Shown here: piece after piece, positions 18,397-27,252 of the stretch | Layout: each line of letters opens with the position of its first letter | Position numbering within the stretch: position 1 is the first letter of the stretch | From: Planctomycetota bacterium | Lineage (GTDB): Bacteria > Planctomycetota > Planctomycetia > Pirellulales > Pirellulaceae | Assembly: GCA_029259935.1 (NCBI GenBank) | Contig: JAJDEH010000319.1 | Coordinates: 1 to 55,962, forward strand | DNA: 55,962 bases | Reading direction: 5' to 3' | Position numbers and translations under genes: made by a program | The notes under the pieces: model-generated | What the model was told of the DNA's origin: nothing | What the model saw: the letters and a program-made list of their open reading frames with translations, nothing else | The model's database searches: none

Positions 18397-20625
18397 ATGC
18401 GTAAGTTCTCGCTGCTCTCGCTCATCGCTGTTGTTTTGCTACTGCCCCACGTGAGCTACTGCCAAGGGTTGCTTGTCGATGTTCGCGAGGATCATCGATT
18501 TCGGCTGCCGAGGCCGATCGTCCCGGGCCCCCGACCCCGCCCGCAGCCGCAGCAGTCGTACAAGATCAAACAGTTGGCGGTGAACGTCAACCTGCAAGAT
18601 CAAATCGCCAAGGTGCAGGTGTCACAGTCTTTTGTGAATACGGGCAGTCGCCAGATGGAAGTTAGTTTTATCTTCCCCCTGCCCTATGACGGCGCGGTCG
18701 ATCGATTGACGTTCATGGTCGATGGCAAGGAATATGAAGCCAAGCTCTTACCGGCCCACGAGGCGCGTCGAATTTACGAAGGGTACATTCGACGAAACCA
18801 AGATCCGGCGCTCATGGAGTGGCTCGGTGGGGGCATGTTCAAAACGAGTGTGTTTCCCGTGCCGCCCGGCGCGGAGCGGACGGTCACTCTGCGTTACTCG
18901 CAGGTTTGTCGCAAACAGGGCGGTCTGACGGAACTCATGTTTCCGCTCAGTACGGCCAAGTACACGTCGCATCCGGTGGAAGCGGTCAACATCAACGTCA
19001 GCATCCAAAGCGAAGCACAAATCAAGAACATCTACAGTCCAACGCACTCCGTCGAAATCAAGCGGCCCACCAATCTGCAGGCGACCGCCAAATTCTCCAG
19101 CAAGAATGAAGTCCCCACGTCCGACTTTCGACTGCTGTTCGACGTCGGCGATGGTCCCGTCGGGGCCAGCTTGTTGAGCTTTCGGCAACAGCAAGACGAA
19201 GAGGGGTATTTCCTGCTGTTGGTCAGTCCCGAAATCAAACGGACCAAAGAAGAAATCACCAAGAAGACCGTCCTCTTCGTCGTCGACCGCTCGGGCAGCA
19301 TGAGCGGCAAGAAGATGGAGCAAGCCAAAAGCGCGCTCAAGTTCGTACTCAACAATCTGCACGACGGCGACTTGTTCAACATCATCTGCTACGACAGTTC
19401 AGTCGAAAGCTTTAAGCCCGAACTGCAAAAGTTCGACGACAAGATGCGCGAGCAAGCATTGGGATTCGTGGAGGGTATCTACGCCGGCGGCAGTACGAAT
19501 ATCGACAGCGCCATGAAAACGGCGCTCGGCCAATTACAAGACGAGAAACAGCCGAGCTATGTCATTTTCCTGACCGATGGGCTGCCCACGGCCGGAGAAA
19601 CCAAGGAAACGAAAATCGTCGAAAACGCCAAGGATCGAAACAAAGTCCGAGCCCGAATCTTCAGCATGGGAGTCGGCTATGACGTGAATAGCCGCCTGCT
19701 AGACAAGATGTCCCGCCACGGTTTCGGACAAAGCCATTATGTGCGGCCCAACGAGGATATCGAAACGCACGTGGCCCAGCTTTACAACCGAATCGGCGCG
19801 CCGGCGATGACGGACATTGCGATAGGCGTCGACATGGAAAAGTTTCCGGCCGAGCGGGGTTCGGTGATCAGTCGCGTTTATCCGGCCGATGCTCGCGACT
19901 TATTTGCGGGCGATCAACTGGTCGTCGTCGGCCGATACAAGGAGCCCGGCGGTGCCAAGGTTACGATCACGGGCAGCATCGACGGCCAATCGAAGTCCCT
20001 CGACTTCCCTGCCGCGTTTACGAATCTGTCGATGGATGAATCTTATTCGTTCATTGAAAAACTGTGGGCGACGCGGCGCGTGGGGGAGATTATTGACCAG
20101 ATCGACCTGCACGGACAAAACCAAGAGTTGATAGACGAACTAATTGCCCTATCTACCAAGCACGGCATTCTGACTCCCTACACATCATTCCTGGCCGACG
20201 ACAACCCGGCGCTAGCCGGCGATGTGCGGGCGCGGCGGCGACTGGCGACCGAAGCGCTTGGCGCGCTCAAGAGGGAATCCGGCGCGGCGGGCTTTTCGCA
20301 GAGGCTTGCCAAGAGCAAGTTCCGCGCGGCCAACCAGGCACCCGCCTCCGGCGCGGCTCAATTTGACAGTGCCGAGGCCGACGAAACGGTCGTGGTAAAG
20401 ACCGTGCAAAACGTTGGCAATAAGACGTTCTTCCAGCGAAATGGGCAGTGGGTTGATTCGTCGCTGAAGGCGGACCAGGAAAAGAACGTCCAGGAGGTCA
20501 AGCGGTACAGCAAGGAGTATTTTGACCTGGCGACCAAGCACGGCAAGGACGCGGCGAAGTATTTGGCTTTGGAAGGCGAAGTCACGCTGGTCTTCGACAG
20601 CGTGGCTTATCGCTTGGTTGATTAA
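18397..20625 (+). CDS. Secreted VIT and von Willebrand factor A domain protein
   Basis: This 742-residue protein starts at the ATG at 18397 with AAGGA upstream and a signal peptide (MRKFSLLSLIAVVLLLPHVS, cleaved near YCQG). The VIT domain covers about residues 60-190 (QDQIAKVQVSQSFVNTG, SFIFPLPYDGAVDRLTFMVD, AHEARRIYEGYI). The vWA domain begins at about 290 with a complete MIDAS, DRSGSMSGK, then GGSTNIDSAMKTAL and the FLTDGLPTAGE aspartate. The C-terminal 150 residues include GILTPYTSFLADD, typical of this architecture and of inter-alpha-trypsin-inhibitor heavy-chain-like bacterial proteins. It probably binds proteins or metals outside the cytoplasm. It is related over the VIT/vWA part to the giant protein at 2206-8454. 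Confidence 0.88.
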   Translation: MRKFSLLSLIAVVLLLPHVSYCQGLLVDVREDHRFRLPRPIVPGPRPRPQPQQSYKIKQLAVNVNLQDQIAKVQVSQSFVNTGSRQMEVSFIFPLPYDGAVDRLTFMVDGKEYEAKLLPAHEARRIYEGYIRRNQDPALMEWLGGGMFKTSVFPVPPGAERTVTLRYSQVCRKQGGLTELMFPLSTAKYTSHPVEAVNINVSIQSEAQIKNIYSPTHSVEIKRPTNLQATAKFSSKNEVPTSDFRLLFDVGDGPVGASLLSFRQQQDEEGYFLLLVSPEIKRTKEEITKKTVLFVVDRSGSMSGKKMEQAKSALKFVLNNLHDGDLFNIICYDSSVESFKPELQKFDDKMREQALGFVEGIYAGGSTNIDSAMKTALGQLQDEKQPSYVIFLTDGLPTAGETKETKIVENAKDRNKVRARIFSMGVGYDVNSRLLDKMSRHGFGQSHYVRPNEDIETHVAQLYNRIGAPAMTDIAIGVDMEKFPAERGSVISRVYPADARDLFAGDQLVVVGRYKEPGGAKVTITGSIDGQSKSLDFPAAFTNLSMDESYSFIEKLWATRRVGEIIDQIDLHGQNQELIDELIALSTKHGILTPYTSFLADDNPALAGDVRARRRLATEALGALKRESGAAGFSQRLAKSKFRAANQAPASGAAQFDSAEADETVVVKTVQNVGNKTFFQRNGQWVDSSLKADQEKNVQEVKRYSKEYFDLATKHGKDAAKYLALEGEVTLVFDSVAYRLVD

Positions 20626-20698
20626 CGGTCGAGCGGCATTCGTTTGACATTCTAAGTAGTGCCTCTCCTCCTTACAAAAGGAGGGGAGGAAGATGAAA

Positions 20699-20723
20699 AG
20701 CCGGAGGTGATGCACCGCCGGCT
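20699..20723 (-). terminator. Hairpin between convergent genes, probable terminator
   Basis: AGCCGGAGGTG and CACCGCCGGCT pair over 11 bp with one mismatch around an ATG loop. On the minus strand the stem is followed by TTTTC, and the hairpin lies 36 bp after the stop of the BlaR-like gene and 74 bp after the stop of the VIT/vWA gene. It could serve both strands but has a T-run only on the minus side. Confidence 0.55.
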
Positions 20724-20758
20724 TCTTCGCTTCTTCAGGCAGCTACTGCTTCGCGCAC

Positions 20759-22951
20759 TTAGCCGTCGTTGTCGTCTTCAAATTCGTCGTCGTCATCACC
20801 ATCATCATCCTCTTCTTCGCGGTCCTCAAGCAACTCCTTCAGCGCTTGTCGCATTTCTGCCATTTGCCGGCGCATGTGGTCCATCTGTTCGTGCAGCTCC
20901 GCAACCGCGCCTTCTAGATTTCTAGGAGGATGCCCCTCTGCATGATGATGTTCGCCGTGTTCGTGGCGATGGTCAGCCGGATCATGATGGTCGTGTGCTC
21001 GGTCGTCATGTTCTCGCCCGCGAGATTCCCGGTTCAGGTCGCGTTCGATCTCTTCCGCCTGCCGTGCTAACTGAGCAGCTTGATCGTGCAGGCCAGCGGC
21101 TTTGAGATTTTCGATGGCGACGTGCAAGTGATGCATTCGACGCTCGCCGTCGTTTCGGAATTCCGGACGGCGACGGCCTGCCGTGTCACCCGAGCGGCGT
21201 TCCTTGTCGAAGTTCTCCAACTGTCGCTTCGCTTGTTCCAATCCTTGCGCCAGTTCCCGGCGTTTTGATTCGGGTGCTTCGCCTGAGCGCTCCAGCGCCT
21301 GCGAAATCTCGCGAATGCGATTCTGAATGACTTCACGTAATCGCTCCATTCGATCATGGTCAGGCCGTCCGTCGACCCGGCGGGGCTCTCCGCCGCGCTC
21401 CCGTTCAGCACGCTCTCGAGTTTCACGCCGCTCGCGCAACTGGCGTTCACGAAAGTCCCGCTCACGCTCTTCAATCTCGCGTCGCTCGCGAACTTCGCGC
21501 CGTTCGTCCTCCGCACGATCATCCTGAAGGGCTAGCAGAACTTCCCGATCCCGCTCGTCGGCGAGACCGTCCGCCGACATGGGGCCGAGAAATGAAAGCA
21601 CTGCGGTCGCGGCCAACGATCGCTGCCAAGAATTCGTCAAGAGGTTCATAGGGTGTCCTTTTCGTGAGGGGCTGGCTTGGGGCCGAGCCCAAGCCGTGCA
21701 GGAAAGTGCAAGCAAAGTGAAGGAAACGACCAAGGCGGTTTTTGCCAACAGCCGTGGCTTGAATCGTGGGCGGCGAGATGAACCGCTGGATAGCAGTCGC
21801 TCGACGCGGCGGCCAAGGCTGGAGCGAAAACCGCTGCCCGCCATCGCCAGCCAAGCGAATTGCCGCTGGTCGGTAATCTTTCGCCCCAAGGCCACCAGCG
21901 ACTCGGCAAGCAACTCCGCCCCGCCGGGAATCAAGGCACTCGCTTCGTCGGCCGCCAATTCGCTGGCATCGCGAAGAGCCAGACGTGACCACCACGCCGC
22001 CGGGTGAAACCACAACAGCGAGGTGGACAAGGCGGCCGCGAATTGCCAAGCACCGTCGGCAGCCGCGACGTGGGCCAATTCGTGGGCCAAGATTGCATGT
22101 TGTTGACGGATTCCAAAATCCGTGGGGAAAGTGGCAGGCAAGATGATCGCGGGTCGAATCGCGCCCAACACCACGGGAGTACTCAGATGGTCCGACTCCA
22201 ACAAGCGAATTGGACGGCGGATTCCCATGCGCCTGCATAGTTCCGTGACCAAAACACGATATCGGTCGCCGCCGTCGCGGGTCTGTCGTCGCACGAATCG
22301 CCGCAACTTGACACGCGACCAGATGGCGCGAAATAAGACCACGAGTGCGCCAAGCAGCCAGATGAGTCCCAGCCAGACGACGGCGGAATTCGTGTCGAAT
22401 TCAGAACTGGCTGGTGCGGTAGGAACGGCAGCCTGGGACTCGACGTCGGCACTAGGCGTGAACTCGAATTCGTGTTCCACGGGCTGTGCCCCATCGTCGA
22501 CGGAGTCGTAAGGCAAATGCCGGCCCGGCAACGCTTCGATCAACTCGGGACCTCTTGGTGGATCCGTCAAAGGCTGAACATCGATCTCGACCAATTCGTT
22601 GCCTTTCGGCTCGTGATGCCCTATTCCAGGTTGCCTATCCACGAGTTGACTCTCTGGCAAATCGCGTTTTGATTCACGCAACTCCGTGGGATTCTCCGGC
22701 TGACTTGCGAAACCGTGTTGGACCATCGAGTAACCAATTTCGACAGTGCCGCGCGCCATTCCGGTAAACTCGGCAACAAACAACAAGAGGAGGACGATCG
22801 TCACGACTTGCCAGATGGCCCGTCGCCAAATTCCCGAGCGAACCACACGGGCCAAGATGACTGCCAGGATCACGAGTACCATGGGGCCGAGTGTCAGTCC
22901 GACAAGAGGCTCCATCCAGTCTCGAAGTTCATTGGGTGTTGGGCCGACCAT
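20759..22951 (-). CDS. BlaR1/M56-family membrane metallopeptidase with charged metal-binding-like tail
   Basis: This 730-residue protein has hydrophobic spans near residues 17-38, 47-62 and 195-213, the zinc-peptidase motif HELAHV (about 290-295) and the glutamate-containing RDASELAADEAS downstream, as in BlaR1/MecR1 antirepressors, which cleave the BlaI repressor after signal detection. A further span (about 395-412) precedes an atypical C-terminal region. Instead of a penicillin-binding sensor there is an Arg/Glu-rich coiled coil (about 455-610), a His/Asp-rich stretch (DHHDPADHRHEHGEHHHAEG) and a run of acidic residues at the end. The signal is therefore probably not a beta-lactam; metal binding is inferred. 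It lies 12 bp downstream of the BlaI-like gene. Confidence 0.85.
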   Translation of the reverse strand: MVGPTPNELRDWMEPLVGLTLGPMVLVILAVILARVVRSGIWRRAIWQVVTIVLLLLFVAEFTGMARGTVEIGYSMVQHGFASQPENPTELRESKRDLPESQLVDRQPGIGHHEPKGNELVEIDVQPLTDPPRGPELIEALPGRHLPYDSVDDGAQPVEHEFEFTPSADVESQAAVPTAPASSEFDTNSAVVWLGLIWLLGALVVLFRAIWSRVKLRRFVRRQTRDGGDRYRVLVTELCRRMGIRRPIRLLESDHLSTPVVLGAIRPAIILPATFPTDFGIRQQHAILAHELAHVAAADGAWQFAAALSTSLLWFHPAAWWSRLALRDASELAADEASALIPGGAELLAESLVALGRKITDQRQFAWLAMAGSGFRSSLGRRVERLLSSGSSRRPRFKPRLLAKTALVVSFTLLALSCTAWARPQASPSRKGHPMNLLTNSWQRSLAATAVLSFLGPMSADGLADERDREVLLALQDDRAEDERREVRERREIEERERDFRERQLRERRETRERAERERGGEPRRVDGRPDHDRMERLREVIQNRIREISQALERSGEAPESKRRELAQGLEQAKRQLENFDKERRSGDTAGRRRPEFRNDGERRMHHLHVAIENLKAAGLHDQAAQLARQAEEIERDLNRESRGREHDDRAHDHHDPADHRHEHGEHHHAEGHPPRNLEGAVAELHEQMDHMRRQMAEMRQALKELLEDREEEDDDGDDDDEFEDDNDG

Positions 22952-22963
22952 CAATTCCGCGCC

Positions 22964-23350
22964 TCAATTACGGGATCGCTTCTTTCGTTGCTTGATCAGT
23001 TTTTCAAGCTGCGCCAGTTCATCGCGGTCAATTTCTCGAGTGTCCAAAAGATGGCTCACGGCGTCCGCCAGCCGGCCCCCGAACATGCGGTCGATCAAGT
23101 CGTCGGCCATGCTGCGTGACACATCGGATTCGCTGATGCAAGATTCGTACAGGAACTTGCGGCCTACTTCCTGGTGCCGCACAAGCTGGCGGTCTTCCAT
23201 CTTTCGCAACATCGTGGCCACGGTCGTGTAGGCAAGTGGCTCGCCTTGCAGTGCCTGTTGCACTTCCGCCACGGTCGCCGGCGCGGAACTCCACAAGACC
23301 TTCATGATCCGAAGTTGCAAATCACCGAGCCGAATCGTTCCGTCAGACAT
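22964..23350 (-). CDS. BlaI/MecI/CopY-family transcriptional repressor
   Basis: The 128 residues fit BlaI/MecI/CopY repressors. The N-terminal winged helix is evident: LGDLQLRIMKVLWSSAPATV, EVQQAL and LAYTTVATMLRKMEDRQLV, then GRKFLYES. The C-terminal helices (about 70-125, SRSMADDLIDRMFGG) form the dimerisation half and are the usual site of cleavage by the partner M56 peptidase. The ATG at 23350 was chosen because it starts the conserved DNA-binding domain; an in-frame upstream extension to 23497 has no family character. The BlaR-like gene follows immediately. A palindromic operator-like site lies at 23405-23418, so autoregulation is likely. Confidence 0.92.
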   Translation of the reverse strand: MSDGTIRLGDLQLRIMKVLWSSAPATVAEVQQALQGEPLAYTTVATMLRKMEDRQLVRHQEVGRKFLYESCISESDVSRSMADDLIDRMFGGRLADAVSHLLDTREIDRDELAQLEKLIKQRKKRSRN

Positions 23351-23404
23351 CGCTTCAAACTCATCCCGAAGAAGACCTGTACTCCTGAAAACTACAACGG
23401 TAAT

Positions 23405-23418
23405 ACTACCGAGGTAGT
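23405..23418. promoter_or_regulatory. Operator-like palindrome for the BlaI-type repressor
   Basis: ACTACC-GA-GGTAGT is a perfect inverted repeat 55 bp upstream of the repressor ATG. Related ACTAC and GTAAT/GTTAC half-sites surround it (23390-23423). BlaI/MecI operators have the core TACA-n-TGTA with ACTAC/GTAGT arms, so the match is close. It falls in the 153-bp gap upstream of the repressor gene. Confidence 0.7.
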
Positions 23419-23503
23419 TACTATGGGTCAAGACTCTTTTTCCTTGATTTTCGGGGCGAGATTGGCGGCCGGTCCGCATCTCAATCGGAGAGTCCAACCA
23501 ACC

Positions 23504-24385
23504 TCAATCAGAGAGCCCAAGCAATTCTCCGTCGTGGCGATTTGCCAAACTCTGCAGGATCTTCAAGTCGACAGAAGAATGGAAAAAGCGAATGTGCCCG
23601 TCGCCGAACGTAAAGCTAGAGCCACCTTGATGGTCGCTGCCAAAGCCATCCACGGTCGCTGTTCCGGCGAATGTCGTGTAGTCAATGTCTTGAGGAAAAA
23701 GCGCCTCAACCCAGGATTCAGTACTGTCAAAGAAATTCAGCGGCCGTCCCATGTTGCGCAGCGTCGCGTTCGTGCCCGACATCCAACCAAGGTCGGTGGG
23801 CAGGTCGTTCGTTTTTTCGCCAAGAAAGATCGTATGCGGCAACCCATCCGCGACATCGTCGCGCCGCAGGTGGCTGTTCAGGAAAAACATTCCATTATTG
23901 TCGCTGTCAATTGGCGCGGTACTGTCATGGTGCATGGCGGCATAGTTGGAAATCGCCCCGTAGGGCCCCCAACTGGGAACGGATGTCGACGGGCACGACA
24001 AGAGTGGAAAATGCAAGACTTTCAATTGGCCATGCCTTGCGTCGTAGACACTGGCTCCAAAATCAATATGGCGGTAAGTACTCCCGCCTTCGCGAAAGGG
24101 CAACGTCTGGCTGATCCAATTGTGGTGATTTCCTTTCGGTTGATTCAGCACCGGGCCCTTGGCATCCACGACGCCGGGCGGATAGAAGCGATTTGCGTAC
24201 TCGTAGTGCTGAATCGACATCGTTAGCTGCGTCAAGTTGTTCTGGCACTGCAAACGGCGAGCCGACTCGCGCATGGCCGCGACCGCCGGTAACAGCAGAA
24301 AAATCAAGACCCCAATGATGGAGATCACGATGAGGATCTCGAGTAGCGTGATCGCGCGCCTTCTTCGCGCGGGATGCAGACTCAT
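23504..24385 (-). CDS. DUF1559 prepilin-like protein (cassette 1)
   Basis: This 293-residue protein begins with a type IV prepilin-like N-terminus: a short basic leader (MSLHPARRRR), then AITLLEILIVISIIGVLIFL with glutamate at the usual +5 position, although the residue before the cleavage site is not the usual glycine. The DUF1559 body follows with CQNNLTQLTMSIQHYEYANR, the FLGEKTNDL segment, DLGWMSGTNATLRN and near the end GGSSFTFGDGHIRFF. These proteins are abundant in Planctomycetes and resemble major pseudopilins. Its ATG overlaps the stop of the K-like gene (ATGA at 24382-24385), so it is the last gene of a coupled cassette. Assembly into a fibre is inferred. Confidence 0.88.
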   Translation of the reverse strand: MSLHPARRRRAITLLEILIVISIIGVLIFLLLPAVAAMRESARRLQCQNNLTQLTMSIQHYEYANRFYPPGVVDAKGPVLNQPKGNHHNWISQTLPFREGGSTYRHIDFGASVYDARHGQLKVLHFPLLSCPSTSVPSWGPYGAISNYAAMHHDSTAPIDSDNNGMFFLNSHLRRDDVADGLPHTIFLGEKTNDLPTDLGWMSGTNATLRNMGRPLNFFDSTESWVEALFPQDIDYTTFAGTATVDGFGSDHQGGSSFTFGDGHIRFFHSSVDLKILQSLANRHDGELLGLSD

Positions 24386-24858
24386 AGGTCTTCTCCCAAC
24401 TCGTTATTGTCTTGGTTAATCGACATCACAATCCGCCTGTTCTTGCGGACACTCTTGACCGCCTGTGCGGGATATTGAACGTCGATATCCACCACGATTC
24501 GTGACGCATCCTCGCTGGACGGTTCCGCTTCGATCACCACAAGCGCCGCGTGCTCGCCACCGAGTTGCTCGGCTGAAATTTCCCATGTCTCGCCCACGTA
24601 GGGTGTGGCCCCCTCGCCGGCGTCCTTTAATTTGGCATGCGCCCGATCGACCGCCGCCTGCATGAGCCATAAGGCTTGCAATTGATGTTGCCGCGTTTGC
24701 AACTGGCGATGTTGCATGACAAGCGTCCTGGCGAGCGCCACGGAAAGTACCGTCACCACCATCAAACAAACGACCACCGTCAGGAGGACCGCCCCCCGCC
24801 GTGAGCCACAAGATTGCAGCGGTCTTCTCGTCAACCGATGTACGAAGCGGGCGCTCAT
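24382..24858 (-). CDS. GspK-like minor pseudopilin (cassette 1)
   Basis: A 158-residue protein with a basic N-terminus, a glycine before the hydrophobic helix (RRGAVLLTVVVCLMVVTVLS), and then QLQALWLMQAAVDRAHAKL. The absence of glutamate at position +5 and the LWLMQAAVDRA segment are typical of GspK/PilX-like tip pseudopilins, although full GspK is nearly twice as long. The start at 24858 has GGAGG upstream and overlaps the stop of the J-like gene by ATGA. Its counterpart in cassette 2 is at 32091-32552, with shared segments such as QLQALWL and GETW. Confidence 0.7.
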   Translation of the reverse strand: MSARFVHRLTRRPLQSCGSRRGAVLLTVVVCLMVVTVLSVALARTLVMQHRQLQTRQHQLQALWLMQAAVDRAHAKLKDAGEGATPYVGETWEISAEQLGGEHAALVVIEAEPSSEDASRIVVDIDVQYPAQAVKSVRKNRRIVMSINQDNNELGEDL

Positions 24859-25388
24859 GGCTGATCCTCCGGAATTTGACGTGAATCCAGCCCTACAGCC
24901 GCTTCGATCGATGAGCCCATCGATTGCCCTTCCGCATCCACGGCAGTCATGACGGCCATCGGCAAATGGCCCCCGGTATCGACTTGCCACACTGGTTCGA
25001 CGTCCGGCCTGAGCGAGAATCCGTCCTGATGAGTGACAAGATCGTCGTCGTAAACTTGGCGGATGACGGCACGCTCATCGCGCGTGTACACGATTCGCCG
25101 CGTCGGGGAAATTTTCAGTTCGAGTGCCTTGCTGCCAGATGGATCGTAATTCGTCGAGTCAACCACCTTGGCCGACTGTGCCGTGTGAGCGTCGCGGCGC
25201 AAGGCGATCGAAAGCCGTCCCCAATTCGTCATTCGCGCCACATCATCGCGAACTTGGTTGTCGATGTCGTACATCGCGTTCAATGTCACGGCGACCGTCG
25301 AGAGAATGAGCGCCGTGAGTGTGATAACGACGATCAGTTCAACCAACGTCGTGCCCTTGCGATGGCATTTCGGGGCGATCAGGGTCAT
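24855..25388 (-). CDS. GspJ-like minor pseudopilin (cassette 1)
   Basis: This 177-residue protein has a short leader and a pseudopilin helix KGTTLVELIVVITLTALILS with glutamate at +5. The soluble part (RLSIALRRDAHTAQSAKVVD, ILD-like strands, QEGF-type end) resembles GspJ. The start at 25388 overlaps the stop of the I-like gene (ATGA). The paralogue in cassette 2 (32549-33157) shares LRRDAHTA/LRIDTHHATAAK. It is probably processed by a prepilin peptidase encoded elsewhere. Confidence 0.72.
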   Translation of the reverse strand: MTLIAPKCHRKGTTLVELIVVITLTALILSTVAVTLNAMYDIDNQVRDDVARMTNWGRLSIALRRDAHTAQSAKVVDSTNYDPSGSKALELKISPTRRIVYTRDERAVIRQVYDDDLVTHQDGFSLRPDVEPVWQVDTGGHLPMAVMTAVDAEGQSMGSSIEAAVGLDSRQIPEDQP

Positions 25389-25834
25389 GGACTTCGCTCC
25401 TTGGCGTGGCCCCGATGTCTCCATGTCACCAATCGAGCGGGTTCCACCATGTCGCCGGCGGAATTCGACCACTGGAGTTCGACGATAACGCGTTTGGCCG
25501 TGGGGTTTTCGCCCGTTGCGTCCACGTGGAAAGTCAACTTGGAATCGGGCAGCCGGTCGGTCACGTCGCTGGCCAGACGCCACGCTTCCATTCGCTCGGC
25601 CGTCAGTTCCTCCCAAGGCAGCGCGGCGGCTCGCTCCATATGGTTCGCCACGACGTCCGTTGCCAGCAACCGGCGCTGGACCGCTCGACGTTGCTTGACG
25701 ACTTGGGCCATCGCTTGCGCCACGGCAATCAGCATGATGGTCAGCAGCAGCATGGAAATGGTCACTTCGACAATCGTTGCCGCGGCGCGGCGCCGGCCAG
25801 CGATCCTCGTGTTGTGTTGCCGTAGGTACATCAT
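25385..25834 (-). CDS. GspI-like minor pseudopilin (cassette 1)
   Basis: This 149-residue protein has a basic leader, then AATIVEVTISMLLLTIMLIA with glutamate at +5. A conserved segment VANHMERAAALPWEELT is shared with its cassette 2 paralogue (EEAANLMERAFALPWDQLT), which supports both reading frames. Size and position suggest the GspI role. ATG-ATG at 25834/25831 overlaps the stop of the preceding GspF-like gene, so it is translationally coupled. Confidence 0.72.
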   Translation of the reverse strand: MMYLRQHNTRIAGRRRAAATIVEVTISMLLLTIMLIAVAQAMAQVVKQRRAVQRRLLATDVVANHMERAAALPWEELTAERMEAWRLASDVTDRLPDSKLTFHVDATGENPTAKRVIVELQWSNSAGDMVEPARLVTWRHRGHAKERSP

Positions 25835-27072
25835 GGAATCAGACGAAGAATGAGTTCGCTCAAAGGCATCATCATTGCCGCCACGATAAACCCGGTAGCC
25901 AGGGCCAAGCTCACCAATGCCACGGGGAACAGGACATTCAGAAAGGCCGCGCTCCGATAAGTGACGCGCCGCATCGAGCTATCGGCGGTCTCTTCCAGGG
26001 CCCATGCCAAGTTCCTAACTCGTTCCGCCGCCCGCAGAACCGCCGCGTCTCCGGGCTGGATGATTTTGGCCGCCCGCAGTCCGTCGCACCATTGCCCGCC
26101 GTTGTTCATGGACGAAACTGTTTGTCGCAGCCGCGCGCGAATCAACGCGTGGGGATATCGCGCGCCCAGAAAACTCAGCGTTTGCAGCAGCGGTTGATTC
26201 CGTTCGACCGACAAGGACAAGAGTCGCAAGACCGTGGCCGCGTTCGCCCGAAACGTAAAGCCGCCCAGCAGCGGGAATTCGCCCGGAAACCAGCCGACAT
26301 AGGCCAAAAACGCCAGCAGAATCGTCGCCCCAAGCAGCGGTGCCGCCAGCAGCAGTGTCAGCAGCCAAAACAGTTCGAAATAATTGAAAGCGCGAGACAT
26401 GGAAAGCAGCATTTTGGTGGGCTGTGGCATGTCCACCGAGAAAGATTGGAACAGCATGTCAAACCGTGGCACAATCATGATCATCATGAACGACAGCATT
26501 AGGCCAACGGCCAGCACGACCGCGAACAGGTAGATAGCTTTTTCAATGAATGACCGGGCTTGCCTGCCCGTATCGTCGGCATCTTGCGAAACGCGGCGGA
26601 TGGCGGGTCCCAGTGCGCCTGTTTCCCAGCCGAACTCGATGGCGGCCCGCAAGCCACGGGTTGGACGGTTGTAGCTGGCATCCAAGGCGCGCGGCAGCGC
26701 CGTGCCCTGCTCCAGCAACTCCGCCAATCGTAAGGCACGCAAGCTTTGCTGATCCGAGCAATCGCCGGCGAAAGCGCGCACGGCGTGAGGCAACGGGACG
26801 CCCTGTTCGGCGGCCACCCCGATCACCATCGCCAGCGCCCGGCGTTCCGCCCGGCGAAGCCGGTTCACCACCATCAGAATCACCGCGACCGCCACGATGC
26901 CAAGCAATGCTCCGCCGAGACCGGCCAGCAGGCCCACAAGCACCAGCAACCAGCCGATGATGATCAACACTCGGCGCAGCAGATCATCCGCCGCGGGACG
27001 ATGACGGCCGTAGATCAGGTTGACCGTCCACAGCAGCGCGCCGCCCAGAATGGTGAGTCCAAAAAGGTGCAT
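25831..27072 (-). CDS. GspF-family inner-membrane platform protein, C-terminal half equivalent (cassette 1)
   Basis: The protein has 413 residues. An N-terminal hydrophobic segment (MHLFGLTILGGALLWTVNL) and further spans enclose GspF cytoplasmic motifs: AAEQGVPLPHAVRAFAGDC, LLEQGTALPRAL and FGWETGALGPAI, then FSVERNQPLLQTLSFLGARY. It aligns along its whole length with the second half of the fused GspF at 33585-35930 (MLIYGRRERVSDDW versus NLIYGRHRPAADDL). In cassette 1 the two halves are separate genes with a 180-bp gap. GspF proteins form the platform that links the secretion ATPase to pseudopilin assembly. Confidence 0.85.
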   Translation of the reverse strand: MHLFGLTILGGALLWTVNLIYGRHRPAADDLLRRVLIIIGWLLVLVGLLAGLGGALLGIVAVAVILMVVNRLRRAERRALAMVIGVAAEQGVPLPHAVRAFAGDCSDQQSLRALRLAELLEQGTALPRALDASYNRPTRGLRAAIEFGWETGALGPAIRRVSQDADDTGRQARSFIEKAIYLFAVVLAVGLMLSFMMIMIVPRFDMLFQSFSVDMPQPTKMLLSMSRAFNYFELFWLLTLLLAAPLLGATILLAFLAYVGWFPGEFPLLGGFTFRANAATVLRLLSLSVERNQPLLQTLSFLGARYPHALIRARLRQTVSSMNNGGQWCDGLRAAKIIQPGDAAVLRAAERVRNLAWALEETADSSMRRVTYRSAAFLNVLFPVALVSLALATGFIVAAMMMPLSELILRLIP

Positions 27073-27252
27073 GTCTGAGTCTTAGTAGTTCACTTTCCGC
27101 GCACGACGAAAGGATGGTTCGAGAAATTCGAATTACGAATCTCGAAATTCAAAATCAATTCAAAATCTGAATACAAAATGTTCAAAACGTGGAATCTTGC
27201 GGAAGCTGGCTTTTCAGGTTCATTTTCAGTCTTGAGGCAGGCCATGGGATCT
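27073..27252. other. AT-rich spacer splitting the two GspF halves
   Basis: This 180-bp gap contains an AT-rich block (about 27118-27195) with repeated AATTCGAA, CGAAATTC and CAAAATC/TTCAAAA words, in strong contrast to the GC-rich flanks. The fused homologue in cassette 2 has only a linker of about 25 residues here. Similar TTTTGAATTT words occur at 47038-47085. It may be an inserted or eroded intergenic repeat and could hold a promoter. Confidence 0.5.

Noticed and set aside
23174..24226. A 350-codon plus-strand frame spanning the repressor and DUF1559 genes
   Set aside because: It crosses two real minus-strand genes and the operator region, and has no recognisable sequence pattern.
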